DNA from: Actinomyces bovis
Lineage (GTDB): Bacteria > Actinomycetota > Actinomycetes > Actinomycetales > Actinomycetaceae
DNA length: 64,000 nucleotides
Direction of reading: 5' to 3'
NCBI RefSeq assembly: GCF_900444995.1
Contig: NZ_UAPQ01000010.1
Span: 124,001-188,000, forward strand
The notes beneath the pieces were generated by a model. The model was not told the DNA's origin. It saw only the letters and a list, made by a program, of their open reading frames with translations, and ran no database searches. A program made the translations under genes and the position numbers. This document shows, piece after piece, positions 24,943 through 35,230 of this stretch (positions are counted from its first letter, which is position 1; the number at the start of each line of letters is the position of its first letter).

Positions 24943-26268
24943 ATGAGGTATTCCAAAAGCGTGGCCGCACCTAATTCACTTCGCCCCCTACCCGCTCTGC
25001 TGCGCGCCCTAGCTGGAGACCGCCCTGAACGCACCCCCGTGTGGTTCATGCGCCAAGCCGGCCGCTCCCTGCCCGAGTACCGCGCCCTGCGCGAACGCGC
25101 CGCCGCCCCCATGCTGGACGTCTGCCTGCGCCCCGAGCTGGCCGCCGAGGCCACGCTCCAGCCGGTGCGTCGCCACGGAGTCGACGCCGCCGTGTTCTTC
25201 TCCGACATCATGGTGCCGCTGCGCCTTGCGGGCGTGGAGGTGCACATTGAGCCTGGCGTCGGGCCAGTCATTGCCTCGCCGGTGCGCGACGCCGCTGCCG
25301 TAGACCGTCTGACTGCCCACCGCTATGGGCAGGGCGAGTGGGCCCAAGGTGTGCAGGCGGTAGCTGCGGGAGTAGCCGCGGTGGTGCGAGAGCTGGGCAC
25401 CCCTGCCAGACCGGGCGCCGCCGCGAGCGCCACCAGTGCTGAATTTGCTGCCGCAACCGGCCCTGCTGCCACCACCCCCACCACCGCGTCATTCACCACT
25501 CCCCTAGGCCGCGAGCTCAGCGCACGGGAACTGGCGGGCCTGCGCCACAGCGCCGACGCCGTCGGTTGGACCCCTGTGCTGGGCTTCGGCGGAGCCCCCT
25601 TCACCTTGGCCGCCTACCTGGTGGAGGGCCGCCCCAGCCGCGACCACCTAGCCGCCCGCAGCCTTATGCACGCCAACCCCGCCGCCTGGGAACGCCTCAT
25701 GACCTGGTGCGCGGAACTCACCGGACAGTTCATCGCCACACAGATTGAGGCTGGAGCTAGCGCCGCCCAACTCTTTGATTCCTGGGCCGGTTCCCTCTGC
25801 CCCACCGACTACCGCGAGCAGGTGGCCCCCTACTCAGCTCTGGCCATCGCCCGCGCACGCAAGGCGGTCTCCCCCACCACTGGTCAGCCTGCCCCACTGA
25901 TCCACTTTGGCACTGGGACGGCACGTATCTTGGCTGATATGCGCGACGCCGGGGCGCAGGCTGTGGGGGTGGACGACCGCACCAGTCTGGCCGAGGCCTT
26001 GGAAGCCTTAGGGCGTTCCCAGGCGGGGCTGTGCCCGGTGCAGGGCAACCTGGATCCCGCCCTGCTGGCCGCCGGGCCTGAGCCCTTGGAGCGCGCCGTG
26101 GTGGCCTGTTTGGAGGCGGGCCGTGCCGCCCCCGGGCATGTGGTCAACCTGGGCCATGGAGTGCCCCCCACCACCGACCCAGCCGTGCTGACCGCCGTAG
26201 TGGCACAGGTACACGGCTCGGTTAGCTGGCGTGAAGTTGCCGCTGAGCCCTGGGAGCCGGGCGTATGA
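24943..26268 (+). CDS. hemE: Uroporphyrinogen decarboxylase
   Basis: 441 residues. Converts uroporphyrinogen III to coproporphyrinogen III. RTPVWFMRQAGRSLPEYR, FSDIMVPLRLAGVEV and GFGGAPFTLAAYLVEG are family signatures. An insert of about 50 Ala/Thr/Pro-rich residues (about 150-200) makes it longer than the usual 350-370. Start uncertain: ATG 24943 lacks a ribosome-binding site, and GTG 24961 has only GAGGT far upstream. The longer frame further 5' overlaps the hemA region and is unlikely. Overlaps cgoX by ATGA. Confidence 0.93.
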   Translation: MRYSKSVAAPNSLRPLPALLRALAGDRPERTPVWFMRQAGRSLPEYRALRERAAAPMLDVCLRPELAAEATLQPVRRHGVDAAVFFSDIMVPLRLAGVEVHIEPGVGPVIASPVRDAAAVDRLTAHRYGQGEWAQGVQAVAAGVAAVVRELGTPARPGAAASATSAEFAAATGPAATTPTTASFTTPLGRELSARELAGLRHSADAVGWTPVLGFGGAPFTLAAYLVEGRPSRDHLAARSLMHANPAAWERLMTWCAELTGQFIATQIEAGASAAQLFDSWAGSLCPTDYREQVAPYSALAIARARKAVSPTTGQPAPLIHFGTGTARILADMRDAGAQAVGVDDRTSLAEALEALGRSQAGLCPVQGNLDPALLAAGPEPLERAVVACLEAGRAAPGHVVNLGHGVPPTTDPAVLTAVVAQVHGSVSWREVAAEPWEPGV

Positions 26269-27983
26269 GCGGGCAGTCCGAGGCGACTGGGACTGCAGCA
26301 CCTGAGCGTCACGACGCCGTCGTGGTTGGTGGAGGGATTGCGGGCCTGGCAGCCGCCTGGGAGCTGGTGCAGCAGGGGCTAAAACCTCTGTTGGTGGAGG
26401 CACGCGGTTACACCGGTGGGCTGGTGGCCAGCGGGGCGGTAGCCGGGGTGCCTATGGACCTGGGCGCGGAGGGCTTCGTGCTGCGCGGCACCGCCGTCAG
26501 TGAGATCGCCCAGGCTGGCGGCCTGCAGATTACTGCCCCTGCTGGGGGTGGGGCATGCCTCTACCTGCCGCCGCTGGGCGCGGGCCCCTGGGCGCTGCAC
26601 CGCTTCCCCGCCGATGCTTTTCTGGGTATCCCTGCCAGCCCTATGGCTGCCGACGTCGTCTCCGTGATTGGGCAGGCCGCAGCTTGCCACGCTGCCACTG
26701 ATGGCGAACTGGGTGGGCTGGTGGGCACCTGCCCACAGGACCCGGCTGACCTGGCATCCTTCATCCGCGCCCGCATGGGTGAGGCAGTGCTAGACCGCCT
26801 GGTGCGACCCATTGTGGCGGGTATCCACACGGCTGACCCGGCCGATCTCGCAGCGGATACAGTGGCCCCCGGGCTGCGCTCCGCCACCCGCCGACTGGGC
26901 AGTTTGCAGGCCGCCGTCTCCGAGCTCTTGGCCCAGCGCCGCGCCCGCACCGGAGGGCGCAGCGTGGATGTCACCACCGTCGGCGGGCTTAGCCGCCTGA
27001 CTCAGTCCATGCGTGAGGCCATTGAGGCAGCTGGTGGGCAGCTGCGCACTCGTACGGGCGCCCAGCAACTGCGCCGCCTCAGCCGCGACAGCGCCAGCCT
27101 GACCGACGGCGTAGGTGGCTTGGACGCTCACCCGGCCCGGTGGGAGCTGGTGTTCACCCCCACCGGCCCCGGCGCCACTCCCTCGGCTGAGCCTGTGCCC
27201 ACCGGCGCCGCGCAGCTGGTGCACACCCCCTTGGTGGTGCTGGCCTGTTCGGCAGGAGCGGCGCAACGTCTGCTGGCCGGTGCCGGGGTGGAGGCAGCCC
27301 TATCGGTGCCGGAGGGCTCCCCTATTGCCCGCTTTATCCTGGTGGCTCATGCCCCGGAACTGGACAGTGCGCCAGTGGGTTCGGGGCTGTTGGTGGCACC
27401 TGTCCCCCAGGGCACCGCTCCCGTAGCTGCCAAGGCCTTGTCTCACCTAAGCGTGAAGTGGCCTTGGGTGGGGGCTGAGTTGCGGCGCCTGCACGGCCCG
27501 CATACACATGCGTTGCGCTTGTCTTATGGGCGGCCCGGTGAACCGCGCCCCGAGGTGACTTTGGCGGGCGCCCTAGCGGATGTGGCGGCACTGACTGGCG
27601 TGTGCATTCCAACTGAGCGGGTGTTAGAGCATCGGCTGGTGCGTTGGGATGGCACCTTGCCGCCGGTTTCGGCGGACTACCGGGCGAAGGCCGCGCAGCT
27701 TGTGGCGCGGGTAGAAAGCCAAGCGGGTCTGGGGCTAACTGGCGCCTGGGTGGCGGGCACGGGGATTGCCTCAGTTGTAACCCACGCGCGCGCCCAAGCA
27801 GCGCGCTTGGCCGGTAACCTCAAAGAGGCTGCGATACCGAGGCCTGCAGGTGCCAATGGGGGCACTTACGCAAGCAGGCCTGGAACCGCAGTATCAAGCA
27901 CCGCAAACCCAACGGCCCCCACTGCTGCCAGCGAGGCTGCGTGCAGCGGGTGGGCCGACGGCGTCGAAGAGGAGCGTTTATGA
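26265..27983 (+). CDS. cgoX: Coproporphyrinogen III oxidase (HemY/CgoX)
   Basis: 572 residues. FAD enzyme that oxidises coproporphyrinogen III to coproporphyrin III in the route ending with ChdC; formerly named protoporphyrinogen oxidase. Dinucleotide fold VVVGGGIAGLAAAWEL (about 19-34), then LVEARGYTGGLVAS, RLVRPIVAGIHTADP, and a C-terminal GAWVAGTGIASVVTHARAQA that closes the FAD site. The C-terminal 50 residues are a low-complexity Ala/Thr/Ser tail absent from most homologues. Starts in the hemE stop (ATGA) and overlaps hemC in the same way. Confidence 0.92.
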   Translation: MSGQSEATGTAAPERHDAVVVGGGIAGLAAAWELVQQGLKPLLVEARGYTGGLVASGAVAGVPMDLGAEGFVLRGTAVSEIAQAGGLQITAPAGGGACLYLPPLGAGPWALHRFPADAFLGIPASPMAADVVSVIGQAAACHAATDGELGGLVGTCPQDPADLASFIRARMGEAVLDRLVRPIVAGIHTADPADLAADTVAPGLRSATRRLGSLQAAVSELLAQRRARTGGRSVDVTTVGGLSRLTQSMREAIEAAGGQLRTRTGAQQLRRLSRDSASLTDGVGGLDAHPARWELVFTPTGPGATPSAEPVPTGAAQLVHTPLVVLACSAGAAQRLLAGAGVEAALSVPEGSPIARFILVAHAPELDSAPVGSGLLVAPVPQGTAPVAAKALSHLSVKWPWVGAELRRLHGPHTHALRLSYGRPGEPRPEVTLAGALADVAALTGVCIPTERVLEHRLVRWDGTLPPVSADYRAKAAQLVARVESQAGLGLTGAWVAGTGIASVVTHARAQAARLAGNLKEAAIPRPAGANGGTYASRPGTAVSSTANPTAPTAASEAACSGWADGVEEERL

Positions 27984-29053
27984 GCAACAGCAAAGTGGTC
28001 CGCTTGGGCACGCGCGCTTCCGCCCTGGCCACCACTCAGTCCAACACCGTGGCGCAGGCGCTGGAGGTGGCTGCCGCGAGCGCGGGCGTGCCGCTGGACG
28101 TGGAATTGGTGGAAGTACGCACACGTGGCGACGTCGACCCCACTTCCCTGGCGCGCTTGGGTGGCGTGGGGGTTTTCGCGGCAGCTCTGCGTGAGAGCTT
28201 GCTGGCTGGCGCATGCGACTTGGCGGTCCACTCCTGCAAGGACCTGCCCACGGCTCCAGCTCCAGGCCTGACGGTTGCAGCCGTGCCGCAGCGGGAGGAT
28301 CCGCGTGATGCCCTGTGTCTGAGCCCGGAATTGGTGGCGCGGGGTGTGCCGGGCCTGGAGGCGCTGCCCTTGGGGGCGCGGGTGGGGACGGGCTCACCGC
28401 GCCGGGCCGCCCAACTGCTGGCTCTGCGCCCGGACCTAGAGCTGGTGGACCTGCGCGGGAATGTGCCCACGCGCCTGTCTCGGGTGGTGGGTTCGGTGGT
28501 CAGTGCGGATGGGCCCATGGGGGCTTCGCGTGAGCCGGACTTGGATGCGGTGGTGCTGGCTCTGGCGGGGTTGCGGCGCCTGGGTTTGGAGGCTTATGCC
28601 ACCTTGGTGCTGGCCGCCACCCCTGAGCAGGCTGAGGCCACCGGGGCCCCACTGATGTTGCCGGCCCCCGCGCAAGGCGCCCTGGCGGTGGAGTGCCGTG
28701 CGGAGGTAGCCGAGCAGATGCCTTCTCTGGCGACGGCGCTGGCGGTGCTGGATGATCCGGTGACGCGGGCGGCGGTGACGGCGGAGCGAGCTTTGTTGGC
28801 GGGCTTGCAGGCAGGTTGCGCGGCCCCGGTGGGGGCACTGGCACGAATGGTGGATGGGGCGCTGCGCCTGGACGCCGTCGTGGTATCCCCGGAGGGGGCG
28901 CGGCAGGTGAGCGTGCGCGAGTTCGGCGAGCCAGCCGCAGCGAAGGCCTTGGGCTTGCGGGCGGCTGAGTCACTGCTGGCGCAGGGCGCTGGGCAGATAG
29001 CGGATCTGCGGGCCATTAAATCCCCTGCCGCCGGTCCGCGGGAGCCTGCGTGA
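27980..29053 (+). CDS. hemC: Hydroxymethylbilane synthase (porphobilinogen deaminase)
   Basis: 357 residues. Joins four porphobilinogens. LGTRASALATTQSN at the N-terminus, HSCKDLPT, GTGSPRRAAQLLALRPDL and DLRGNVPTRL are family motifs. Cys280 in AGLQAGCAAPVGA carries the dipyrromethane cofactor. The ATG at 27980 lies in the cgoX stop, with AGAGGAG upstream; a longer frame from 27941 is not needed. Overlaps hemD by GTGA. Confidence 0.95.
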   Translation: MSNSKVVRLGTRASALATTQSNTVAQALEVAAASAGVPLDVELVEVRTRGDVDPTSLARLGGVGVFAAALRESLLAGACDLAVHSCKDLPTAPAPGLTVAAVPQREDPRDALCLSPELVARGVPGLEALPLGARVGTGSPRRAAQLLALRPDLELVDLRGNVPTRLSRVVGSVVSADGPMGASREPDLDAVVLALAGLRRLGLEAYATLVLAATPEQAEATGAPLMLPAPAQGALAVECRAEVAEQMPSLATALAVLDDPVTRAAVTAERALLAGLQAGCAAPVGALARMVDGALRLDAVVVSPEGARQVSVREFGEPAAAKALGLRAAESLLAQGAGQIADLRAIKSPAAGPREPA

Positions 29054-29835
29054 GCCGGGCGCTCTCCGGTTGCCGGGTGCTGCTGACTAGGGCGCGCCAG
29101 GGTGATGCCTTGGCGTTGGCGCTGCAAGACGCGGGAGCCCAGGTGGAGGCCGTGGCCTTGACTGGTGCTATCCCCGGGGAAGCTGCCGTGCGCGAGCGTG
29201 CCCAGGGCTTAGCGGCCTCGGGGGAGGCTGCGTGGCTGCTGCTAACTTCGGCCCGCACTCTGGACTTTCTGGACTTGAGCGGCCTGGCTACCAGTATGCG
29301 GGTGGGCGTGGTTGGGGAGGCGACGGCACAGGCGGTGGCTAAGGCACTAGGCCGCCGCGTGGACCTGGTGGCTGGTGGCAGTGCAGCTGGGATGCTGGAG
29401 GCGGAGGAGCTGGCGGACCCGGCTGTGGACTGGCGGGGGCTTAGTCGTCGGGTGCTGCTGCCCGGCTCGGCTCAGTCCAGTCCTCTGCTGGCTGCGGGCC
29501 TGCGGGCGCGTGGCTGGCAGGTGGAGGTGCTGCCGGTTTACAGCACCCAGACGGTCCCGGTTACCGCCCTGCCGGAGGGTCTCGCTGAGCGCTACCAGGC
29601 TGGGAACTTCGACGTCGTAGTGGTTACTGCCGGTTCAGGGGCGCGCGCACTTAAGGAGCTTCTGGGTACGCCACCTGTGAGCACGGTAGTGGCTACACTC
29701 GGGCAGCCCTCCGCGCAAGTTGCCCGCGACCTGGGCTTGCCCGTCCCGCCCGGCGCGGTAGCCCAAAAGCCCAGAGCAGAAGCATTGGTGGCCGCAGTGG
29801 CCGCCGCTTACGAGTACCAAGGAGTGCAGGCATGA
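29050..29835 (+). CDS. hemD: Uroporphyrinogen III synthase
   Basis: 261 residues, standalone HemD (not fused to a methyltransferase). [23 protein letters not shown] at the N-terminus and [32 protein letters not shown] and [12 protein letters not shown] in the second lobe match the weakly conserved family. Closes and inverts ring D of hydroxymethylbilane. Position between hemC and hemB, with 4-nt overlaps at both ends, confirms the call. Confidence 0.9.
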   Translation: MSRALSGCRVLLTRARQGDALALALQDAGAQVEAVALTGAIPGEAAVRERAQGLAASGEAAWLLLTSARTLDFLDLSGLATSMRVGVVGEATAQAVAKALGRRVDLVAGGSAAGMLEAEELADPAVDWRGLSRRVLLPGSAQSSPLLAAGLRARGWQVEVLPVYSTQTVPVTALPEGLAERYQAGNFDVVVVTAGSGARALKELLGTPPVSTVVATLGQPSAQVARDLGLPVPPGAVAQKPRAEALVAAVAAAYEYQGVQA

Positions 29836-30881
29836 GCCCCGTCCCCGATTCCGCTGCCGAGTTTCTGCGCCACCGCTCCGTGCCCGCGCCGATTGCACCC
29901 ACCACGCGGCCCCGCCGCCTGCGGGCCACCCCGGCCCTGCGCGGACTGGTGGCGCAGACGCGCGTGGCACCTGGCCAGCTGATCTATCCGGCCTTTGTGC
30001 GCGAGGGCATCACTGAGCCGCAGCCAATCGCCGCCATGCCCGGCCAGTTCCAGCACACTTTGGACTCGATACGTCGGGAGGCGGCTGCCTGCGCGGCAGC
30101 CGGAGTGAGTGCCATTGACCTATTTGGGGTGCCAGCCGAGCGCGACGCCGTCGGTTCTGGGGCCTGGGCGGCTGAAGGCATCCTCAACCAGGCGGTGGCA
30201 GCCGTGCGCGCGGAGGTGGGGGACGCCCTGGTGGTATGTGCGGACACCTGCCTGGACGAGTTCACCGACCACGGACACTGCGGGGTGCTGCGTACCGACG
30301 CCGGCCCGCGCGCCGGGGAGGTGGACAATGACGCCACCTTGCCGCTTTACCAGGCGATGGCGGTGGCGCAGGCAGAGGCGGGGGCGCAGATGGTCTCCCC
30401 CTCAGGCATGATGGATGGGCAGGTGGCGGCGATCCGTGCGGCTTTGGACGCCACCGGGCATGAAGACGTGAGCATTTTGGCCTACTCCGCCAAGTACGCC
30501 TCCGCCTACTTTGGACCCTTCCGGGAGGCTGTGGGCTCCACCTTGCAGGGGGACCGGCGCAGCTACCAGCAGGACCCAGCCAACCGGCGTGAGGGTTTGC
30601 GTGAAGCCCTGTTGGATGTGGCTGAGGGCGCGGATATCGTGATGGTCAAGCCTGCCGGCCCCTACCTGGATGTGTTGGCTGATGTTGCCGCCGCAAGCCC
30701 CGTGCCGGTGGCTGCTTACCAGGTCAGTGGCGAGTATGCGATGGTGGAGGCAGCCGCTGAGCGCGGCTGGATTGACCGGGAGCGCGTCATTATGGAGTCA
30801 GTGACTGGCATCGTGCGCGCTGGGGCGAATTGTGTGCTGACCTACTGGGCCCGCGAACTCGCCGAGCGCCTGCCAGGCTAA
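29832..30881 (+). CDS. hemB: Porphobilinogen synthase (ALA dehydratase)
   Basis: 349 residues. Condenses two 5-aminolevulinates. Schiff-base lysines Lys221 ([13 protein letters not shown]) and Lys273 ([11 protein letters not shown]). [16 protein letters not shown] has the Cys-rich metal-site signature of zinc-type enzymes. SPSGMMDGQ and the C-terminal WARELAERL are typical. The first 30 residues are a variable extension. Overlaps hemD by ATGA. Confidence 0.96.
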   Translation: MSPVPDSAAEFLRHRSVPAPIAPTTRPRRLRATPALRGLVAQTRVAPGQLIYPAFVREGITEPQPIAAMPGQFQHTLDSIRREAAACAAAGVSAIDLFGVPAERDAVGSGAWAAEGILNQAVAAVRAEVGDALVVCADTCLDEFTDHGHCGVLRTDAGPRAGEVDNDATLPLYQAMAVAQAEAGAQMVSPSGMMDGQVAAIRAALDATGHEDVSILAYSAKYASAYFGPFREAVGSTLQGDRRSYQQDPANRREGLREALLDVAEGADIVMVKPAGPYLDVLADVAAASPVPVAAYQVSGEYAMVEAAAERGWIDRERVIMESVTGIVRAGANCVLTYWARELAERLPG

Positions 30882-30915
30882 GCGCCAGAGCTGATTTCTG
30901 ATCCTTGGAGGAATT

Positions 30916-32307
30916 ATGAGCACCCAAACCAACGCCGCCCTGTTCGACGCCGCCCGCGCCATCATCCCCGGCGGTGTGGATTCTCCCGTGCGCGCCTTCG
31001 GTTCTGTGGGGGGCGCCCCCGTCTTTATCAACTCGGCTTCTGGCGCTCAGGTGACCGACGCCGCAGGCCGCAGCTACGTGGACCTGGTGGGTTCTTGGGG
31101 GCCCGCCTTATTGGGTCACGCCCACCCCGCCGTCGTGGAGGCCGTGCAGCAGGCCGCCGCCCGGGGACTGTCTTTTGGGGCGCCTACCGCCGCTGAGACC
31201 GCTCTGGCGCAGGCGGTGCGCCGCCGCGTCCCGGCTGTAGAACGGGTGCGCTTTGTATCCACCGGCACTGAGGCCACTATGACGGCAATCCGCTTGGCGC
31301 GGGGAGCCACCGGCCGGGACCTGATCGTAAAGTTCGCGGGCTGCTACCACGGCCATTCCGACGGGCTGTTGGCTGCCGCTGGCTCAGGCGTGGCCACCGG
31401 GGGCCTGCCGGGAAGTGCTGGTGTGCCGGAGGCGGTCACCTCCTGCACTATCGTCTTGCCGTATAACGACGTCGCTGCCCTGGAGGAGTGCTTCGCGGCG
31501 CGCGGTGAGCAGATTGCCGCTGTCATTACTGAGCCTGCCCCCGCAAATATGGGCATTGTGCCGCCCGCCCCGGGCTTTAACGCGGCGATCCGGCGGGTGA
31601 CTGCCGCATATGGCGCTCTAATGATTGCCGATGAGGTGCTTACGGGTTTCCGGGTGGGGCCGGCTGGCTTCTGGGGGCTGGAGGCGCTGGATGGCTGGTC
31701 CACGGAGCATCCCGACGCCGTCGCCGTGGCGGGGGCTCCGTCCTGGCCGGGCGCAGACTGGCGGGAGCGGGCCGCTTGGGTGCCGGATCTGCTGACTTTC
31801 GGGAAGGTGGTTGGCGGGGGGATGCCGCTGGCGGCCCTGGGTGGGCGTGCGGAGATCATGGAGTTGCTGGCCCCTGCCGGGCCGGTTTACCAGGCGGGCA
31901 CGCTCTCCGGGAATCCCCTGGCAACTGCTGCCGGGTTGGCCACCCTGGAGTTGGCCGACGACGCCGTCTACGCGCAGGTGGCCACCCAGGCACAGGCGGT
32001 GGCTGAGGTGGTTAGCGCGGCACTAGCGCAGGCGGGGGTGGCGCACCGGGTGCAGTGTTCTGGTTCCCTGTTTTCCGTCATGTTCGGGGAGCAGGCGGCG
32101 ACTGTGGGCGTGCGGGATTATGAGCAGGCCAAGGCGCAGGAGTCTTGGCGTTTTGAGCCTTTTTTCCATGCTTTCCTGGAGGCGGGGGTGGCGCTGCCGC
32201 CGTCGGTTTTTGAAGCTTGGTTCCTGTCCGCCGCGCACGGTGAGGTGGAGTTGGAGCAGATTGCGCAGGCGGCTCCGGCGGCAGCGCGAGCGGCGGCTGC
32301 GGCTTAG
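30916..32307 (+). CDS. hemL: Glutamate-1-semialdehyde 2,1-aminomutase
   Basis: 463 residues. PLP enzyme making 5-aminolevulinate from the HemA product. [48 protein letters not shown] and the PLP Lys297 in [13 protein letters not shown] are diagnostic. An insert of about 30 residues before the PLP-Lys ([19 protein letters not shown]) is unusual. GGAGG lies 6 nt before the ATG. Last gene of the hemE operon. With HemA on the other strand it completes the C5 route. Confidence 0.96.
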   Translation: MSTQTNAALFDAARAIIPGGVDSPVRAFGSVGGAPVFINSASGAQVTDAAGRSYVDLVGSWGPALLGHAHPAVVEAVQQAAARGLSFGAPTAAETALAQAVRRRVPAVERVRFVSTGTEATMTAIRLARGATGRDLIVKFAGCYHGHSDGLLAAAGSGVATGGLPGSAGVPEAVTSCTIVLPYNDVAALEECFAARGEQIAAVITEPAPANMGIVPPAPGFNAAIRRVTAAYGALMIADEVLTGFRVGPAGFWGLEALDGWSTEHPDAVAVAGAPSWPGADWRERAAWVPDLLTFGKVVGGGMPLAALGGRAEIMELLAPAGPVYQAGTLSGNPLATAAGLATLELADDAVYAQVATQAQAVAEVVSAALAQAGVAHRVQCSGSLFSVMFGEQAATVGVRDYEQAKAQESWRFEPFFHAFLEAGVALPPSVFEAWFLSAAHGEVELEQIAQAAPAAARAAAAA

Positions 32308-32470
32308 CTCGGCCTGCGCCCTCGGCATAACTGGGGTGGGGGCTTGAGGGCTGCTAAGCCCAGTAAACGGTGGAACCTGAATGTGTCCGGCCTGAGGCGA
32401 TGAGGATATTTACCCGGGGTTTCAAGGAAAACTCAAGGAAGACCGGATTACCTAACAAAGCAATCATTTG

Positions 32471-32489
32471 CTACAAATAGCCTTTGTAG
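32471..32489. promoter_or_regulatory. Small palindrome upstream of the APC permease gene
   Basis: CTACAAA (32471-32477) and TTTGTAG (32483-32489) are perfect 7-bp arms with a 5-nt spacer, in the 246-nt gap before the permease. Could be an operator or a small leader hairpin. The rest of the gap shows a weak GGGCTT/AAGCCC stem (32340-32361) just after hemL. Confidence 0.35.
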
Positions 32490-32553
32490 TGCGGCCTAGA
32501 CCTGAGGGCTGCACTCGATCCCGACCCCATCCCTGTAGGAGGACGGATCAGCG

Positions 32554-34098
32554 ATGTCTACCAGGACCGCTACCCGCAGAGCCCGCACACATCTGGCCGG
32601 GCCCCGCGCGGTGGACCCCAACCCGCGCATCTTGGCCTGGCACCACCTGGCCCTTATGGCTTTTGTGGCGGTCTGGGGTTTTGGCAATGTTGTCAGCAAT
32701 TTTGCCAACCAGGGCTTAGCCGTCATCTTCTCCTGGCTGTCCATCATGGTGGTTTACTTCCTGCCCTATGCCCTGATGGTCGGGGAGATGGGCGCTACCT
32801 TCCCCGAGGCCAAAGCGGGGGTGGCCAGCTGGATCCGCTCCACCCTGGGGTCCGGCTGGGCCTACCTGTGCGGTTGGACCTACTGGGTGGTGCAGATCCC
32901 CTACTTGGCACAAAAACCGCAGACGCTGCTGATCGGCCTGGGTTGGGCTGCGGAAGGTAAGAGCGGGGCTATCAATAGCTTTCCCGTGTGGGCGGTGCAG
33001 TTGGTGGGGCTAGCGATTTTCTTTGGCTTTGCCTGGTTGGCGACCCGTGGCATCCGCGCGGTGAAGCTCCTGGGCACCGTGGCGGGCTTGGCCTCTTTGG
33101 TGATGGGTGGCCTGTACATCCTGCTGATGTTTGCTGCCCCCGTGATTCGCGAAGCCCAGATAGCTGCGCCGCGCCTCACCTCCTGGTCCACTTATGTGCC
33201 CGACTTCGACCTGGGTTATTTCACCACTATTGCCATGCTGCTCTTTGCTGTCGGTGGGGCGGAGAAGATCTCGCCTTATGTGAGCAATATGCAGGATAAG
33301 CAGCGTGGTTTCTCCCAGGGCCTGGTGTTCATGGCCTTGCTGGTGGTGGGATCGGCGCTCCTGGGCTCGCTGGCGCTGGGCATGATGTTTGACATCAGCC
33401 ATATGGATGCCACGATGCTGGCCGACTTTAAGGCCAACGGTCAGTATTTGGCTTTCCAGAAGCTCGGTAGTTACTACGGCGTAGGCAATGCCTTCCTGGT
33501 GCTTTATGCGGTGGCGAATCTGCTGGCGCAGTCTGCCGTGCTGCTGATCTCGATTGACGCGCCGCTGCGGTTGCTGCTGTGCGACGCCGACGAGCGTTAT
33601 ATCCCTGCCAGGCTGCGCCAGGTGAACCAGCATGGTGCCCCGGTCAACGGCTACCGCTTGACGGCCTTGTTGGTGGCGCTGATCTCGCTGCTGCCCGCCA
33701 TCGGGGCGAAGACGCTAAACGAGTTGTTTAGCAATCTGCTGGACCTCAACGCCGTCGTTATGCCGATGCGCTACCTGTTTGTCTTTGCGGCGTATATCGC
33801 GCTGCGCAAGCTTGCCACACAGACGAGCCGCCGCTCGGAGTACCGCCTGGTGGAGAACGACGCCGTGGCGGTGGGACTGGGCGTGTGGTGCTTTGCTTTC
33901 ACTGTGGTGGCTTGCCTGCTGGGGATGATCCCGGCGCACCTGAGTGTGGGCAGCGCAGGCTGGTGGGGCAAGCTGGCGCTGAACGTCATTACGCCTTTGG
34001 CCTTGGTGAGCCTGGGGCTGATCCTGCCGCTGATTGCCGAGCGGCAGTTGGGCTTGAACCGCCGGGCCCGACGCCGCCCTGGTGACACTCTCCACTGA
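32554..34098 (+). CDS. APC-superfamily amino acid permease
   Basis: 514 residues with about 12 hydrophobic segments. HHLALMAFVAVWGFGNVVSNF is the TM1 unwound region of APC transporters, and AVGGAEKISPYVSNMQDK in TM6 matches the glutamate/GABA-antiporter-like branch (YjeM/GadC type), where AxGGxE is typical. Import or exchange of an amino acid is likely; the substrate is open. TAGGAGGA precedes the ATG. Separate from the haem operon by 246 nt. Glutamate supply to HemA is an attractive but untested link. Confidence 0.8.
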   Translation: MSTRTATRRARTHLAGPRAVDPNPRILAWHHLALMAFVAVWGFGNVVSNFANQGLAVIFSWLSIMVVYFLPYALMVGEMGATFPEAKAGVASWIRSTLGSGWAYLCGWTYWVVQIPYLAQKPQTLLIGLGWAAEGKSGAINSFPVWAVQLVGLAIFFGFAWLATRGIRAVKLLGTVAGLASLVMGGLYILLMFAAPVIREAQIAAPRLTSWSTYVPDFDLGYFTTIAMLLFAVGGAEKISPYVSNMQDKQRGFSQGLVFMALLVVGSALLGSLALGMMFDISHMDATMLADFKANGQYLAFQKLGSYYGVGNAFLVLYAVANLLAQSAVLLISIDAPLRLLLCDADERYIPARLRQVNQHGAPVNGYRLTALLVALISLLPAIGAKTLNELFSNLLDLNAVVMPMRYLFVFAAYIALRKLATQTSRRSEYRLVENDAVAVGLGVWCFAFTVVACLLGMIPAHLSVGSAGWWGKLALNVITPLALVSLGLILPLIAERQLGLNRRARRRPGDTLH

Positions 34099-34171
34099 GG
34101 TAGTCATTCATTCGCAGACTCCTGGTTAATGACGCCGAGTCTCAGTAGTTGATCGCACCCACCCCTCGCAC

Positions 34172-34184
34172 TTAGGCTACCTAA
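34172..34184. promoter_or_regulatory. DtxR/MntR-like operator over the -10 of the metal transporter operon
   Basis: TTAGG-CTA-CCTAA is a perfect palindrome resembling DtxR-family boxes (core TTAGG...CCTAA), with another TTAGG half at 34187. It covers TAGGCT (34173-34178), a -10-type hexamer, so binding would block transcription. It lies 34 nt before the binding-protein gene. Confidence 0.6.
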
Positions 34185-34217
34185 AGTTAGGACAGTCTAC
34201 CCACACTTGAGGACCCC

Positions 34218-35189
34218 ATGCTCATCTCCCGTCGTTTCGCCCTGCTCACCGGCGCCGCCGCCCTGACGGCCACCCTGGCCGCTTGCTCCACCGGCAAAAA
34301 GCAGGCCGCCAAATCCACCGCCGCCAGCGGCGCTGCCAAAAAGTCCGGCAAGCTCAGCGTCGTCGCCACCACCGGCTACCTGGGCGACGCCGCCAAGAAC
34401 ATCGCCCCCGACGCAGACATCACCGTGCTGGTAGGCCCCGGCGGCGATCCCCACACCCAGGAGCTCACCACCAAGGACACGGAGAAGCTTGGCAGTGCCG
34501 ACGTCGTGCTGTGGACCAGCCACGACATGGAGCACAAGATGATGGACCAGCTGGACAAGCTTGGCGCCAAGCAGGTAGCGGCCGCTGAGTCCATCCCCAA
34601 AGCTGACCTGCTCCCCTGGGAGGAGGACGGCAAAGTGGAGGGCCACGACCCGCACGTGTGGAACTCCCCCGACAACTGGAAGCACGTGGTCACCGCCTGC
34701 GCCAAGAAGCTCGCCGAGATCGACCCGGATAACGCCTCCACCTACACCGCCAACGCCGAGGCTTACAACAAGAAGATCGACGACGTTAAGACCACCGCTA
34801 AAACCAAGCTGGAGGCCATCCCCAAGGAGAGCCGCATCCTCATCACTGGCCACGACGCCTTCAACTACCTGGGCAAGACCTACGACATCGAGATCCACGC
34901 CACCGACTTCGTTTCTTCCGAATCGGAGGTTAGCGCTGCAGATATTGACAAACTCGCCGCCCTGATCGCCGAGAAGAAGGTGCCGGTTATCTTCCAGGAC
35001 AACTTGAAGAACCCGGAAGCCATCAACCACCTCAAGGATGCAGTCAAGGCAAAGGGCTGGGAGGTTGAGGTCTCCGACAAGCCCCTGTACGCCGACTCCC
35101 TGGGCGAGGCTGCCCCGGTGGACACCTACCTAGGTGTCTTTGAGTACAACGCCAAGACCATCGCCGAGGCCCTCACTCCGAAGGCCTGA
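34218..35189 (+). CDS. Metal (Mn/Zn) ABC transporter binding lipoprotein
   Basis: 323 residues. Lipoprotein signal with lipobox LAAC (lipidated Cys23). SRRFALLTG at the start resembles a twin-arginine signal. ZnuA/TroA-family cluster A-I domain with metal ligands His79 (GGDPHTQE), His146 (GHDPHVWNSP), His in ILITGHDAF and Asp in a late YADSLGE segment. The short loop between ligands lacks the His-rich stretch of zinc-specific ZnuA, which with the DtxR-like operator favours manganese; this is inference. First gene of a four-gene transporter operon, separated from the ATPase by a large hairpin. Confidence 0.9.
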   Translation: MLISRRFALLTGAAALTATLAACSTGKKQAAKSTAASGAAKKSGKLSVVATTGYLGDAAKNIAPDADITVLVGPGGDPHTQELTTKDTEKLGSADVVLWTSHDMEHKMMDQLDKLGAKQVAAAESIPKADLLPWEEDGKVEGHDPHVWNSPDNWKHVVTACAKKLAEIDPDNASTYTANAEAYNKKIDDVKTTAKTKLEAIPKESRILITGHDAFNYLGKTYDIEIHATDFVSSESEVSAADIDKLAALIAEKKVPVIFQDNLKNPEAINHLKDAVKAKGWEVEVSDKPLYADSLGEAAPVDTYLGVFEYNAKTIAEALTPKA

Positions 35190-35230
35190 GCAGACCGGCG
35201 GCCATCCAGTTCTCTCGGGGAGGCCGTCCA

